From Sulfidibacterium sp964456625 (lineage in GTDB: Bacteria > Bacteroidota > Bacteroidia > Bacteroidales > F082): 14,952 bases of DNA. Each line of letters begins with the position of its first letter. Within the stretch, counting starts at the first letter, position 1. Below the pieces are notes generated by a model. The model saw nothing but the letters and a program-made list of their open reading frames with translations, was not told where the DNA came from and did no database searches. Made by a program: the position numbers and the translations under genes. This document shows, one piece after another, positions 7,682-14,017 of the stretch. The stretch covers positions 1 to 14,952 of the forward strand of contig CAYWBO010000068.1 in the NCBI GenBank assembly GCA_964456625.1, written 5' to 3'.

Positions 7682-7716
7682 AAAAAACAGAAAAATAGAT
7701 TCAGGCAGTCGCCTGA
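7682..7716 (-). terminator. Intrinsic terminator of the NiCoT gene
   Basis: On the minus strand a perfect 6-bp stem (TCAGGC/GCCTGA, plus-strand 7701-7716) with a 4-nt loop is followed by a long T-rich run ending near 7682. It lies 12 bp after the permease stop codon. Confidence 0.85.
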
Positions 7717-7727
7717 TATATGATCGA

Positions 7728-8732
7728 CTATGAAAGCACTTTTCTGTAATAAACAAATGCGCTGAGCCAGCTGACCAACATAATAATCACCACTCCTACG
7801 CCCAAAACACTGAAATCCAGATTATTCAGGAAATGAAAAAAAGAAAAGGGCATCTTGGCTTCCGTCGATAAGACCTGCAGCCATTCGATGGTTCCGATGG
7901 CCAGCGCCACAAAAACGCTGGTTCCGGTGATCACCATGTTGAAAAACACCTTTCGTACGGCATCCATCATCGCCCAGTCATAAATGCGCATCATGATGAG
8001 TCCGTCCAGCGAATCCATCAGGCTCATCCCGGCAGCAAACAAGATCGGAAAAGCCAGGATCCCCCAGACGGGCAACTGTGAGTTCCTGGCCACGGTAGCC
8101 GAGATTCCCAGCACCGCCACCTCTGTTGCCGTGTCAAAACCCAGTCCGAACAAAAATCCCAGCGGATACATCTTATAGCTTCTGTCGATGGACCGGTATG
8201 CAAACCTGAAAAACCGGCTCATCAGTCCTCTCTTTTTCAACAATTCATCAGACAGTTTTTCTATTCTGTGCTGCGCTTCATCACCACGCTTGTACAACTT
8301 GAACAAGTGATAAAGATTCCTCAGAATAAAGAAGTTGATGATGCCTATCAGTGTCAGGAAGCTGGCAGATATCACCGTTCCCAAAACGCCGCCAAAATTC
8401 TCGAGAAGGTGAAGATTCGATGAAAACTTACGGAAAGCCACAATGATGGCCAAAGACAGCAGCAACACCACCGTGGAGTGCCCCAGCGAAAAAAACATGC
8501 CCACTGAGACCGATTTCTTCCCGTCCTGCCGAAGCTTGCGTGTAACGTTGTCAATGGCTGCAATGTGGTCGGCATCAAAAGCATGACGCAGGCCGAAAAA
8601 ATAAGCCAGCGACCCCAGGCTGAGCAACGGCAACGAAAACCGGGAAACTACCATCAGAAAAAGCCACGCAAAGAGGCTGAATAATAACAGAAAAATGACC
8701 AAAGAATAGGTTCTCTTTTTCGTAACGTCCAT
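7728..8732 (-). CDS. NiCoT-family nickel/cobalt permease
   Basis: This is a high-affinity Ni2+/Co2+ uptake permease of the inner membrane (transporter class 2.A.52, relatives HoxN, NixA, NhlF). The product has 334 residues and about eight hydrophobic segments. It carries the family signatures: RHAFDADHIAAIDN at 49-62 (metal-binding TM2 motif), FSLGHSTVV at 81-89, LGFDTATE at 197-204 and AAGMSLMDSLDG at 233-244. The ATG at 8730-8732 has AAGGAAAG a few bases upstream, one of the better ribosome binding sites in the window. Transcription ends at the 7682-7716 terminator, so it is a single-gene unit. Sequence alone does not distinguish nickel from cobalt preference, and no hydrogenase, urease or cobalamin gene is nearby to help. 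I see no cobalamin riboswitch in its leader. Confidence 0.95.
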   Translation of the reverse strand: MDVTKKRTYSLVIFLLLFSLFAWLFLMVVSRFSLPLLSLGSLAYFFGLRHAFDADHIAAIDNVTRKLRQDGKKSVSVGMFFSLGHSTVVLLLSLAIIVAFRKFSSNLHLLENFGGVLGTVISASFLTLIGIINFFILRNLYHLFKLYKRGDEAQHRIEKLSDELLKKRGLMSRFFRFAYRSIDRSYKMYPLGFLFGLGFDTATEVAVLGISATVARNSQLPVWGILAFPILFAAGMSLMDSLDGLIMMRIYDWAMMDAVRKVFFNMVITGTSVFVALAIGTIEWLQVLSTEAKMPFSFFHFLNNLDFSVLGVGVVIIMLVSWLSAFVYYRKVLS

Positions 8733-8777
8733 GGCTTTCCTTCATTAATTCTTTCTAACCTGAATAATTTACGGAGT

Positions 8778-8785
8778 CAAAATTA
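8778..8785 (-). promoter_or_regulatory. Putative -7 element of the NiCoT gene
   Basis: On the minus strand TAATTTTG matches TAnnTTTG exactly, about 45 bp before the ATG. No good TTTG is found at the -33 distance. A perfect palindrome (8806-8827) begins near that position instead. Confidence 0.4.
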
Positions 8786-8805
8786 TATAAAAAAGAAGCG
8801 TGAAC

Positions 8806-8827
8806 TCATCCGGTTCGGACCGGATGA
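8806..8827. promoter_or_regulatory. Perfect 9-bp inverted repeat upstream of NiCoT (operator or hairpin)
   Basis: The arms TCATCCGGT and ACCGGATGA are perfectly complementary around a TCGG loop. No T-run follows closely on either strand, so it is a poor intrinsic terminator. It sits just upstream of the NiCoT -33 position in a divergent intergenic region, which suits a regulator site. It does not match the E. coli NikR operator pattern (GTATGA...TCATAC). Confidence 0.4.
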
Positions 8828-8916
8828 ATTTTAATAGGGTTTATCCTGACCGGTGTTCCTTTCTCTTGGATAACAACAATGTGTTTATCAAAGAAAATCA
8901 GACCAAATACGATTAA

Positions 8917-8950
8917 TTGTTCAATGTTGGATTTTATTTTTATACCTTTG
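8917..8950 (+). promoter_or_regulatory. Putative promoter of the receiver-domain gene
   Basis: TTG at 8917-8919 is followed after 23 bp by TACCTTTG (8943-8950), an exact TAnnTTTG. It would give a leader of about 85 nt before the ATG at 9041. The rest of the 308-bp divergent region (8733-9040) shows nothing further. Confidence 0.4.
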
Positions 8951-9040
8951 ATGTCAGGAAGCCATTCAGCGGTGAAAAACTAACGATTACCGTTTTAGGT
9001 ATTCCCGTGTAAAAAGAAATAAACTAAATTTCATCTACTA

Positions 9041-9442
9041 ATGGAAACAGGGACGGATAAGGGAGAAACAACACAAAAGAAGACCATTCTCATCGCTGAA
9101 GATGATGAGACCAGTTTCTTTTTCCTGAAATTCTTATTGACCAAAGAAAACATCAACATCCTGTATGCCCAGTCGGGACAAGAAGCCGTTGACCTTTGTG
9201 AAACACACCCCGAAATCGACCTGATTCTTATGGATATTAAAATGGCCGGCATGAGCGGGATTGAAGCAACACAGAAAATTAAGGTCAACCATCCGGAACT
9301 CATTGTGATTGCCCAAACGGCCTTTGCGCTTACCAACGACAAAGAAAATATTCTGAAAGCCGGCTGCGATGATTACATCACCAAACCCATCCGAAAAGAA
9401 GAACTGATGGAAAAAATCAATTATTACCTGTATTCAAAATAG
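9041..9442 (+). CDS. Stand-alone response regulator receiver (CheY-like) protein
   Basis: This 133-residue cytoplasmic protein consists of one receiver domain (about 14-131) after a short polar N-terminus. All catalytic positions are present: acidic pair D21/D22, phospho-acceptor D65 in LILMDIKM, T93 in AQTAFA and K115 in ITKP. The segment after the phospho-acceptor reads MAGMSG, where most relatives have MPxMxG, so the usual proline is alanine. The sequence resembles the C-terminal receiver of Bacteroidota hybrid histidine kinases (AEDD, CDDYITKPI) more than two-gene CheY proteins. No kinase or output domain adjoins it. It probably acts in a phosphorelay or as a protein-protein switch with a kinase encoded elsewhere (inference). 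Confidence 0.92.
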   Translation: METGTDKGETTQKKTILIAEDDETSFFFLKFLLTKENINILYAQSGQEAVDLCETHPEIDLILMDIKMAGMSGIEATQKIKVNHPELIVIAQTAFALTNDKENILKAGCDDYITKPIRKEELMEKINYYLYSK

Positions 9443-9505
9443 AACCGTTTTCAAACAAAACCCTCTTTTTTATTCTCACTTTTTTCAATGATCAAAGAGG
9501 AATAA

Positions 9506-9538
9506 CTGTTTCCTTTTGAAATTATTTACCGGAAACAG
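9506..9538. repeat. Perfect 8-bp inverted repeat upstream of the MntP-like gene
   Basis: CTGTTTCC (9506-9513) and GGAAACAG (9531-9538) are perfectly complementary across a 17-bp gap. They lie after the receiver gene and just upstream of the putative -7 element at 9566-9573. No T-run follows, so a terminator is unlikely; an operator is possible. A weaker pair, CCTCTTT/AAAGAGG, lies at 9462-9468 and 9494-9500. Confidence 0.3.
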
Positions 9539-9565
9539 CCACCGTCCGCCACCCGGAATTTTTAC

Positions 9566-9573
9566 TATTTTTG
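9566..9573 (+). promoter_or_regulatory. Putative -7 element of the MntP-like/QueD unit
   Basis: TATTTTTG is an exact TAnnTTTG, 21 bp before the ATG at 9595. No matching -33 TTTG is seen. A TTG that could extend the coding frame (9571) falls inside this element, which favours the ATG as the start. Confidence 0.35.
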
Positions 9574-9594
9574 CCCCACAAAATTGTTGCCCGT

Positions 9595-10137
9595 ATGCTC
9601 GCCATATCCATTGTTATTCTGATGTTTTTATCCTTTCAGGTGATGCCGATTGCTTTGGGCATCGACCACACCAAAATGAATTTTTTTCATGTGGCTTCGA
9701 GCATCTTTGTTCTCATGGTAGGACAGATACTGTTGTTCCTGTTAGGCGTTTTGCTGGGCAACCGTTTCATGCATCTGATCTACGGCATCCGCCATGTCAT
9801 TTTGTTCATCGGATTTTTCATCATCGCCGTAAGGCTGATCATGGAGGCGCTGGAAATCAGAAAAGGAAAACGCACCTATCTGCTGGAAAAAGCAAACCAG
9901 TTTATTCTTCCGGCCATCGCACAGTCTATCAACACTTTCCTGGCCGGAATCCTGTTTTATTATCTTCCGATCGATCTGAAAAAGGATCTGATTTACCTGA
10001 GTATTTTCACTTTTTCATTCTCCCTTCCTTTCGTCTTTATCAAAAACGAAAGGAATTCTATGTTGGTGGTTTCCCTGCTTTACTTGGCAGCAGGCGGACT
10101 GCTGAGCATCCTTTCTTTTTATTTTCTGTTTAAATGA
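9595..10137 (+). CDS. Six-TM MntP-like (DUF204-type) membrane protein lacking the conserved aspartates
   Basis: The 180-residue product is almost entirely hydrophobic, with six likely membrane segments in two groups of three separated by a charged loop (EIRKGKRTYLLEKAN, 87-101). Length, spacing and the segment HVILFIGFFIIAVRLIMEALE (67-87) resemble the MntP manganese exporter, which has two similar halves. Each half of MntP has a key aspartate in SMDAFA- and SLDAMA-type motifs. Here the equivalent places read VMPIAL (16-21) and SINTFLAG (111-118), so both aspartates are missing and manganese export cannot be assumed. ATG 9595 is preferred to TTG 9571, which lies in the -7 element. The stop overlaps the ATG of the QueD-like gene by four bases, so the two are translationally coupled. 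The family call is by fold pattern, not strong identity. Confidence 0.55.
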   Translation: MLAISIVILMFLSFQVMPIALGIDHTKMNFFHVASSIFVLMVGQILLFLLGVLLGNRFMHLIYGIRHVILFIGFFIIAVRLIMEALEIRKGKRTYLLEKANQFILPAIAQSINTFLAGILFYYLPIDLKKDLIYLSIFTFSFSLPFVFIKNERNSMLVVSLLYLAAGGLLSILSFYFLFK

Positions 10138-10622
10138 TTAAGCCAGATTTCATGAAATCACAAAATATAAACGATACGGCCGTTATCAGAATTACCAAAG
10201 AGTTTAAGTTCGAAATGGCCCACGCACTCAAAGGATACGACGGCCTTTGTAAAAATATCCACGGTCATAGCTACGAGCTGAAAGTGACGGTCTCGGGATA
10301 CCCCATTGCCGAAGACAACCATCCCAAACTGGGCATGGTGATGGATTTCGGTGACCTGAAAAAAATCGTTAACCAGGAAATCGTTAACCAGTTTGATCAT
10401 GCCCTGGTGCTTTCGGAAAAGATGCCCGGCGTCCTGCTGAAAGAGCTGAAACAGCAATTCGAACGCATCATCATCACAGATTACAATCCCACCAGCGAGA
10501 TGATGCTGATCGATTTCGCCAGCCGGCTGAAAGCGCGCCTCCCGGAAAACATAACGTTGAAATACATGCTGCTCCGCGAAACAGTGACTTCGTATGCCGA
10601 ATGGTTTGATGAAGACCAGTAA
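10134..10622 (+). CDS. 6-pyruvoyl-tetrahydropterin synthase / QueD family enzyme
   Basis: This is a zinc enzyme of the PTPS/QueD family, 162 residues. QueD converts dihydroneopterin triphosphate to 6-carboxytetrahydropterin in queuosine synthesis; related members make 6-pyruvoyl-tetrahydropterin. Visible motifs are zinc ligands H30 (FEMAHAL) and H43/H45 (NIHGHSY), catalytic C39 (GLCKN), FGDLK at 72-76, the DH pair at 88-89 (FDHALVL), NPTSEMM (118-124, in place of the usual PTxE) and E149 near the end. The ATG at 10134 overlaps the preceding stop (ATGA). A second ATG at 10152 would shorten it by six residues and also fits the family start. No other queuosine genes are in the window, so QueD against a pterin role is not settled. 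I see nothing certain as a terminator in the 160 bp after it. Confidence 0.9.
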   Translation: MIKPDFMKSQNINDTAVIRITKEFKFEMAHALKGYDGLCKNIHGHSYELKVTVSGYPIAEDNHPKLGMVMDFGDLKKIVNQEIVNQFDHALVLSEKMPGVLLKELKQQFERIIITDYNPTSEMMLIDFASRLKARLPENITLKYMLLRETVTSYAEWFDEDQ

Positions 10623-10731
10623 TCTTTTCAGAATTATTTTTTATCTCCCGTTAGGGGATTGTATCCGATCCGCACTGTTTAACAGACAGAAAGCCACTTA
10701 TCTGTACCCATTCTAAAATATATCTATATAC

Positions 10732-10745
10732 GTGAATATTTTCAC
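10732..10745. promoter_or_regulatory. CRP/FNR-type half-site pair upstream of the secreted DUF302-like gene
   Basis: GTGA-N6-TCAC is the symmetric core spacing recognised by CRP/FNR-family regulators. Its centre lies about 19 bp upstream of the -7 element at 10754-10761, so it covers the expected -33 zone. Which family member would bind, and whether it activates or represses, cannot be read from the sequence. Confidence 0.35.
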
Positions 10746-10753
10746 AGCTGTAT

Positions 10754-10761
10754 TACATTTG
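10754..10761 (+). promoter_or_regulatory. Putative -7 element of the secreted DUF302-like gene
   Basis: TACATTTG is an exact TAnnTTTG, 25 bp before the ATG at 10787. No TTTG is found at the -33 distance; the GTGA-N6-TCAC palindrome covers that zone. Confidence 0.45.
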
Positions 10762-10786
10762 TTTATTCATTAACAAAAAAAACAGC

Positions 10787-11680
10787 ATGAAAAGAAAATT
10801 GATGTTATGGTGCGTTGCTTTCATCTTTGCAGGGATGCCGGCACTTATGGCACAAAGCCTGCAGCCTTTCTACAAGGTCGGGGCATTTGATAAAAGCGTG
10901 GCCCAGACAGGCCAGGAAGTGGAGCAGCAACTTAAAGCCGGCGGTTTTGATGTCATCGGAACCTATCATCCCGGAAACAATGATAAGCAGTTGGTCATTT
11001 GCTTTACCAACCACAGTCTGAAAGCGTTGAGCCTTCAGTTTCCGGACCGGGGTGCCCTGGCCAGCGTGTTAAAAGCTTCGGTAATGAACGAGAATGGGAA
11101 AAGTGTTTTGAGCATTCTGAATCCTGAGTACATGTTTCTGGCTTACTGGGGAAAGCAGCTGAACGGTCAGGATGACCAGCTTTCTGCTCTTTCGGAAAGT
11201 GTTACGAACCTGTTTTCAAAGATAGGAACACTGGAAGTGTTTGGTGGTAGCGTAGATAAAGACGACTTGCCCGGATACCATTACAAGATTTTCATGCCTT
11301 ATTTCACCGATCCGGATGAACTGGCCACGTATGCTTCTTTTGACGAAGGCCTTGCCATCATCCGAAAAAATCTGGCCGACCATAAAATGAATACCCAACA
11401 GGTTTTTGAGCAAGTGTTCCCCGACAAAAAAATTGCTGTTTTCGGCGTGGGCCTCATGGATCCCGCCACCGGCGAAGCGCACTTTTTGCCCATCATCGGC
11501 GAAAGCCATATCGCGGCCATGCCTTACGAGATTATCCTTCAGGGAGACAAAGCCACGGCGCTTCCGGGAAAATACCGTCTGGCGCTGTACTGGCCGGGAC
11601 TCACCATGGGCACATTCATGAAAATCATGAAAACACCCGGACAGATCAAGAATACGCTGGAGGCGGTAGCCGAAAAATAG
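10787..11680 (+). CDS. Secreted protein with two DUF302-like halves
   Basis: I do not recognise a named family with certainty. The 297-residue product starts with a clear Sec signal peptide (MKRKLMLWCVAFIFAGMPALMAQ, written here only to mark cleavage near residue 22-23). The first half has a helix with the pattern QTGQEVEQQLKAGGFDVIG, a strand QLVICF and then NGKSVLSILNPEYMFLAYWG, which is the layout of DUF302 domains (TBP-like fold). The second half (about 170-297) repeats it more weakly: FDEGLAIIRKNLADHKMN, KKIAVFGVGL, GKYRLALYWPG and a final helix. The processed protein should be periplasmic or outer-membrane associated. It has its own promoter with a CRP/FNR-like site. DUF302 function is unknown, so none is assigned. 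Confidence 0.6.
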   Translation: MKRKLMLWCVAFIFAGMPALMAQSLQPFYKVGAFDKSVAQTGQEVEQQLKAGGFDVIGTYHPGNNDKQLVICFTNHSLKALSLQFPDRGALASVLKASVMNENGKSVLSILNPEYMFLAYWGKQLNGQDDQLSALSESVTNLFSKIGTLEVFGGSVDKDDLPGYHYKIFMPYFTDPDELATYASFDEGLAIIRKNLADHKMNTQQVFEQVFPDKKIAVFGVGLMDPATGEAHFLPIIGESHIAAMPYEIILQGDKATALPGKYRLALYWPGLTMGTFMKIMKTPGQIKNTLEAVAEK

Positions 11681-11836
11681 ATCTCACAAAATAACACGGG
11701 CTCAACAATAAGATTTCCTGATGCAACGTTCAGTAACATCTGACGGCAGGCGCAACCACAAAAAATATCGGATTCCCGAAGGATTTGGGAAACGTTAATT
11801 TGTCTATTTTTATGGCGCTTTAAAATCCGGAATGTT
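11681..11836. other. Intergenic region between the two secreted-protein genes
   Basis: A short inverted repeat (TTCCC 11773-11777 and GGGAA 11787-11791) is followed by a T-rich stretch and could be a weak terminator. TTTG at 11784-11787 followed after 17 bp by TATTTTTA could be a promoter for the next gene. Neither is convincing. Confidence 0.2.
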
Positions 11837-12487
11837 ATGAACAAAAAAATCTTACTGTTAAGCCTGTTCTTTTTAATTTTTACAGGAGTCGTTTCAGCTC
11901 AGAATAATAACAATGTGAATATTGCCCGGCTGGAGCAGATCCATAAATTGTTAGACTACCGCTTTGTGGGAGGATTTTATGGCTTTGAAAAGCTCTTTTT
12001 CCAAACGGTTTCCTACCCGGAAGAGGCTCAGCAAAACTGTATTTTGGGTATAATGATCGCTTCTTTTGAAGTGAACTGCCAGGGAGAAATGACCAATATC
12101 AGCATACGGAATTCTCTGGGCAACGGACTGGACAAAGAGCTTTCCAAATTCCTGAAGAAGACCAAAGGACATTGGAACCCTTGTCAGGATAACAAGTATA
12201 CCCATTTTACGATCCCCATTCAGTTTACGTTGAAAGGCACTGAAACCGATTCTACCATCGCCGCCATGATCTATACCGGCAACAATCCGGGGTATGTCTG
12301 CTATTCGGATGCCTATTATCTGAAAAAAGCCAAGGAAGCCTTAAAGAAGGGAAAAGGAAGCAAGGCCAAACCGCTTCTGGAAACCCTGATCCAAAGGAAC
12401 CCTTACGAGACCTCTTATTACACCTTGCTGGAACAGGCCATGAACAATCCGGACAAGAAATCAAAAAAGGATAAACACAAAAAATAG
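11837..12487 (+). CDS. Secreted protein with a TonB C-terminal-like domain and basic tail
   Basis: The 216-residue product has a Sec signal peptide (MNKKILLLSLFFLIFTGVVSAQ, cleaved after about residue 22). Residues about 60-133 match the TonB C-terminal pattern: YPEEA, a G-x-V/I-type strand IMIASFEVNCQGEMTNISI, SLGNGLDKELSKFLKKT and WNP. It lacks the membrane anchor and proline-rich span of a true TonB, so it is probably a periplasmic relative rather than an energy transducer. A helical segment (160-205) resembling a single TPR-like hairpin follows, and the end is very Lys-rich (DKKSKKDKHKK). Four cysteines (C68, C81, C116, C155) in an exported protein could form disulfides. The PAP2 gene starts five bases after its stop, so the two are probably co-transcribed. 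Confidence 0.75.
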   Translation: MNKKILLLSLFFLIFTGVVSAQNNNNVNIARLEQIHKLLDYRFVGGFYGFEKLFFQTVSYPEEAQQNCILGIMIASFEVNCQGEMTNISIRNSLGNGLDKELSKFLKKTKGHWNPCQDNKYTHFTIPIQFTLKGTETDSTIAAMIYTGNNPGYVCYSDAYYLKKAKEALKKGKGSKAKPLLETLIQRNPYETSYYTLLEQAMNNPDKKSKKDKHKK

Positions 12488-12492
12488 CAACT

Positions 12493-13077
12493 TTGTTACA
12501 CGCACTTATACACCTCGACACCGAGATCTTACTGTTTGTAAACGGTCATCATTCGCCGTTTTTCGACTCACTGATGTGGTTCATCAGCGGAAGATTCTCC
12601 TGGGCTCCTTTTTATGCCCTGATCATCTTTTTCATTTTCAGGGAAAACAAGTGGTGGGGATTTCTCACACTGGTTTTTGTGGCTCTGACCATCACCTGTA
12701 CCGATCAGGGTTCTGTACATCTTTTCAAAGATGTTTTTCACCGGTTGCGGCCAACACATCAACCGGAACTGGCAGGCATGATCCATCTCGTACACAATTA
12801 TAAAGGCGGACTATACGGGTTTGTTTCTTCACATGCCTCCAACAGCTTTTCAACCCTGGCATTCCTGACGTTGTTTTTCAGAAACAAATACAAATGGATA
12901 CACTGGGCTTTATGGATCTGGGCACTGTTGATCATTTACAGCCGCGTTTACGTGGGAGTTCATTACCCCGGTGACGTGTTGGGTGGCGCCATTTTCGGAT
13001 ATCTCGTAGGCATGGGTGTCTTTTACCTTTACAATAAGACGGAATTCTTTCTTAAAAACCGGTTGCAAAAAGCTTAG
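12493..13077 (+). CDS. PAP2-family membrane phosphatase (TTG start)
   Basis: This inner-membrane phosphatase belongs to the PAP2 superfamily. Members act on phosphatidic acid, undecaprenyl diphosphate or similar lipid phosphates at the periplasmic face. The 194-residue product has five to six membrane segments and all three catalytic motifs: K79-x6-RP (KDVFHRLRP), S113-H114 (SSHA, in place of the common PSGH) and S150-R-x5-H157-x3-D161 (SRVYVGVHYPGD). The start is TTG at 12493, since the next in-frame ATG would remove the normal N-terminal DTEILLFVNGHHSPFFD segment. The gene lies five bases after the TonB-like gene and may rely on its translation. Its stop overlaps that of the convergent SAM hydrolase gene. 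The substrate is not deducible; cell-envelope lipid recycling is the usual guess. Confidence 0.92.
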   Translation: MLHALIHLDTEILLFVNGHHSPFFDSLMWFISGRFSWAPFYALIIFFIFRENKWWGFLTLVFVALTITCTDQGSVHLFKDVFHRLRPTHQPELAGMIHLVHNYKGGLYGFVSSHASNSFSTLAFLTLFFRNKYKWIHWALWIWALLIIYSRVYVGVHYPGDVLGGAIFGYLVGMGVFYLYNKTEFFLKNRLQKA

Positions 13078-13883
13078 AAAAGCGGCGGACGGTCGTGTCC
13101 TTCTTTTTCTGGTATCAGCACCACATGGACCGAATCTTTGAGATTTACACCCAGTAAGGAAGCTGCGTTGGCACGATTCAGCGCAATCTGAAGCAGGTTG
13201 TTACTCCCAAATAAACAGAGCAGTTCGCCTTCTCCTGCATCTGAATAGCTTTCGCTGATTCTTTTGCAATTGTATCTTTTGATATTAAGCTCAAAAGGGT
13301 TGGCTCCGATGACATCGTCAAACAACTTCTTGGAAATGTTAGTAATGAGGTTTTCATAAGGATCTACATGAATGATCATGCCACGGATACCTTGTTTGTT
13401 GGACGTAGGCTCGAATGAAATTTTCTGGATCAGCGCACGATGTGCTTCACCCAGCTTTTCAATGGGCGTCCCCTGGCTGAGCATGATGGCCGCCTTGGCA
13501 AAGCGGTCCCGGGTAGAAAACGAGAACAATCCATTTTCCTGCGGGATGTCCAGAATCACTGCTTTTTCATACTCCTTTTCAAAGATGAGCGAAAAAATCC
13601 CATCGTCGGCACCGATGAAATAATGACCATCGTACTGCACCACAAGATGCGGGTTTTCGATGGTTTCTTCCGTATTCATCCCGATGATGTGCACGCTGCC
13701 TTCCGGAAAATTGCGGTACACATTCCTAAGAATATAAGCCGCCCGGGTAGAGTCGAATGGCGGGATCTGATGGGTGATGTCCACAATTATCGCGTCCGGC
13801 AATTCCCGAAGAATACGCCCTTTAACCGCAGCCGTGTAATAATCCGAATCGCCCCAGTCTGAAGTTAAAGTAATTATTGCCAT
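13074..13883 (-). CDS. S-adenosylmethionine hydrolase (SAM hydroxide adenosyltransferase, DUF62)
   Basis: This family splits SAM into adenosine and methionine with an activated water. The 269-residue product shows the family layout. The N-terminal domain has ITLTSDWGDSDYYTAAVKG (4-22, the DFGxxDxYVGxMKG-type motif), DITHQIPPFDSTRAAYIL (35-52), FIGADDGIFSLI (89-100) and STRDRFAKAAIMLSQG (123-138). The C-terminal beta-barrel has VDPYENLITNIS (173-184) and LFGSNNLLQIALNRANAASLLG (224-245). ATG 13881-13883 gives the canonical MAIITLTSDWG start; the 21 codons open further upstream run into the promoter. It is transcribed divergently from phoH and convergently with the PAP2 gene. The usual N in PDNG is D here (ADDG). 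The biological reason for the family is unsettled; SAM pool control is the common view. Confidence 0.93.
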   Translation of the reverse strand: MAIITLTSDWGDSDYYTAAVKGRILRELPDAIIVDITHQIPPFDSTRAAYILRNVYRNFPEGSVHIIGMNTEETIENPHLVVQYDGHYFIGADDGIFSLIFEKEYEKAVILDIPQENGLFSFSTRDRFAKAAIMLSQGTPIEKLGEAHRALIQKISFEPTSNKQGIRGMIIHVDPYENLITNISKKLFDDVIGANPFELNIKRYNCKRISESYSDAGEGELLCLFGSNNLLQIALNRANAASLLGVNLKDSVHVVLIPEKEGHDRPPLF

Positions 13884-13918
13884 GAAGTTCCGGTCATTAG
13901 TGGGATATAAACTTACAT

Positions 13919-13947
13919 CAAAATTATTGTTCTCAAAATTACACAAA
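13919..13947 (-). promoter_or_regulatory. Promoter of the SAM hydrolase gene
   Basis: On the minus strand TTTG (plus-strand 13944-13947) is followed after 17 bp by TAATTTTG (13919-13926), a full match to the Bacteroidota consensus, about 35 bp before the ATG. A second TAATTTTG at 13934-13941 is an alternative. Confidence 0.6.
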
Positions 13948-13954
13948 TTAAATC

Positions 13955-13983
13955 TTGCGGTGGCTCAATTTTTAATAATTTTG
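13955..13983 (+). promoter_or_regulatory. Promoter of the PhoH-like gene
   Basis: TTG at 13955-13957 is followed after 18 bp by TAATTTTG (13976-13983), an exact TAnnTTTG, giving a leader of roughly 30 nt. It lies back-to-back with the SAM hydrolase promoter in a 134-bp divergent region. Confidence 0.55.
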
Positions 13984-14017
13984 GCGACGCAAACACGATC
14001 GCATCACTTTCAGATTT

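Noticed and set aside
7490..7720. Cobalamin riboswitch on the minus strand
   Set aside because: CGGGAAGGCG and TCCGGAGACAGGC look like pieces of the B12 core, but the remaining conserved blocks are absent, the possible closing stem is the NiCoT terminator, and the region lies downstream of NiCoT rather than upstream of it.
7450..8830. CATCCGG repeated around the NiCoT gene as a shared regulatory word
   Set aside because: The same heptamer also occurs inside coding sequence (for example near 3063 and 9289), so its presence near NiCoT is not special.
9443..9594. yybP-ykoY manganese riboswitch upstream of the MntP-like gene
   Set aside because: The leader after the putative -7 element is only about 20 nt, too short for that RNA, and the characteristic motifs are not seen.
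13884..13946. Longer start of the SAM hydrolase
   Set aside because: These codons overlap the promoter (13919-13947) and add 21 unrelated residues before the canonical MAIITLTSDWG.
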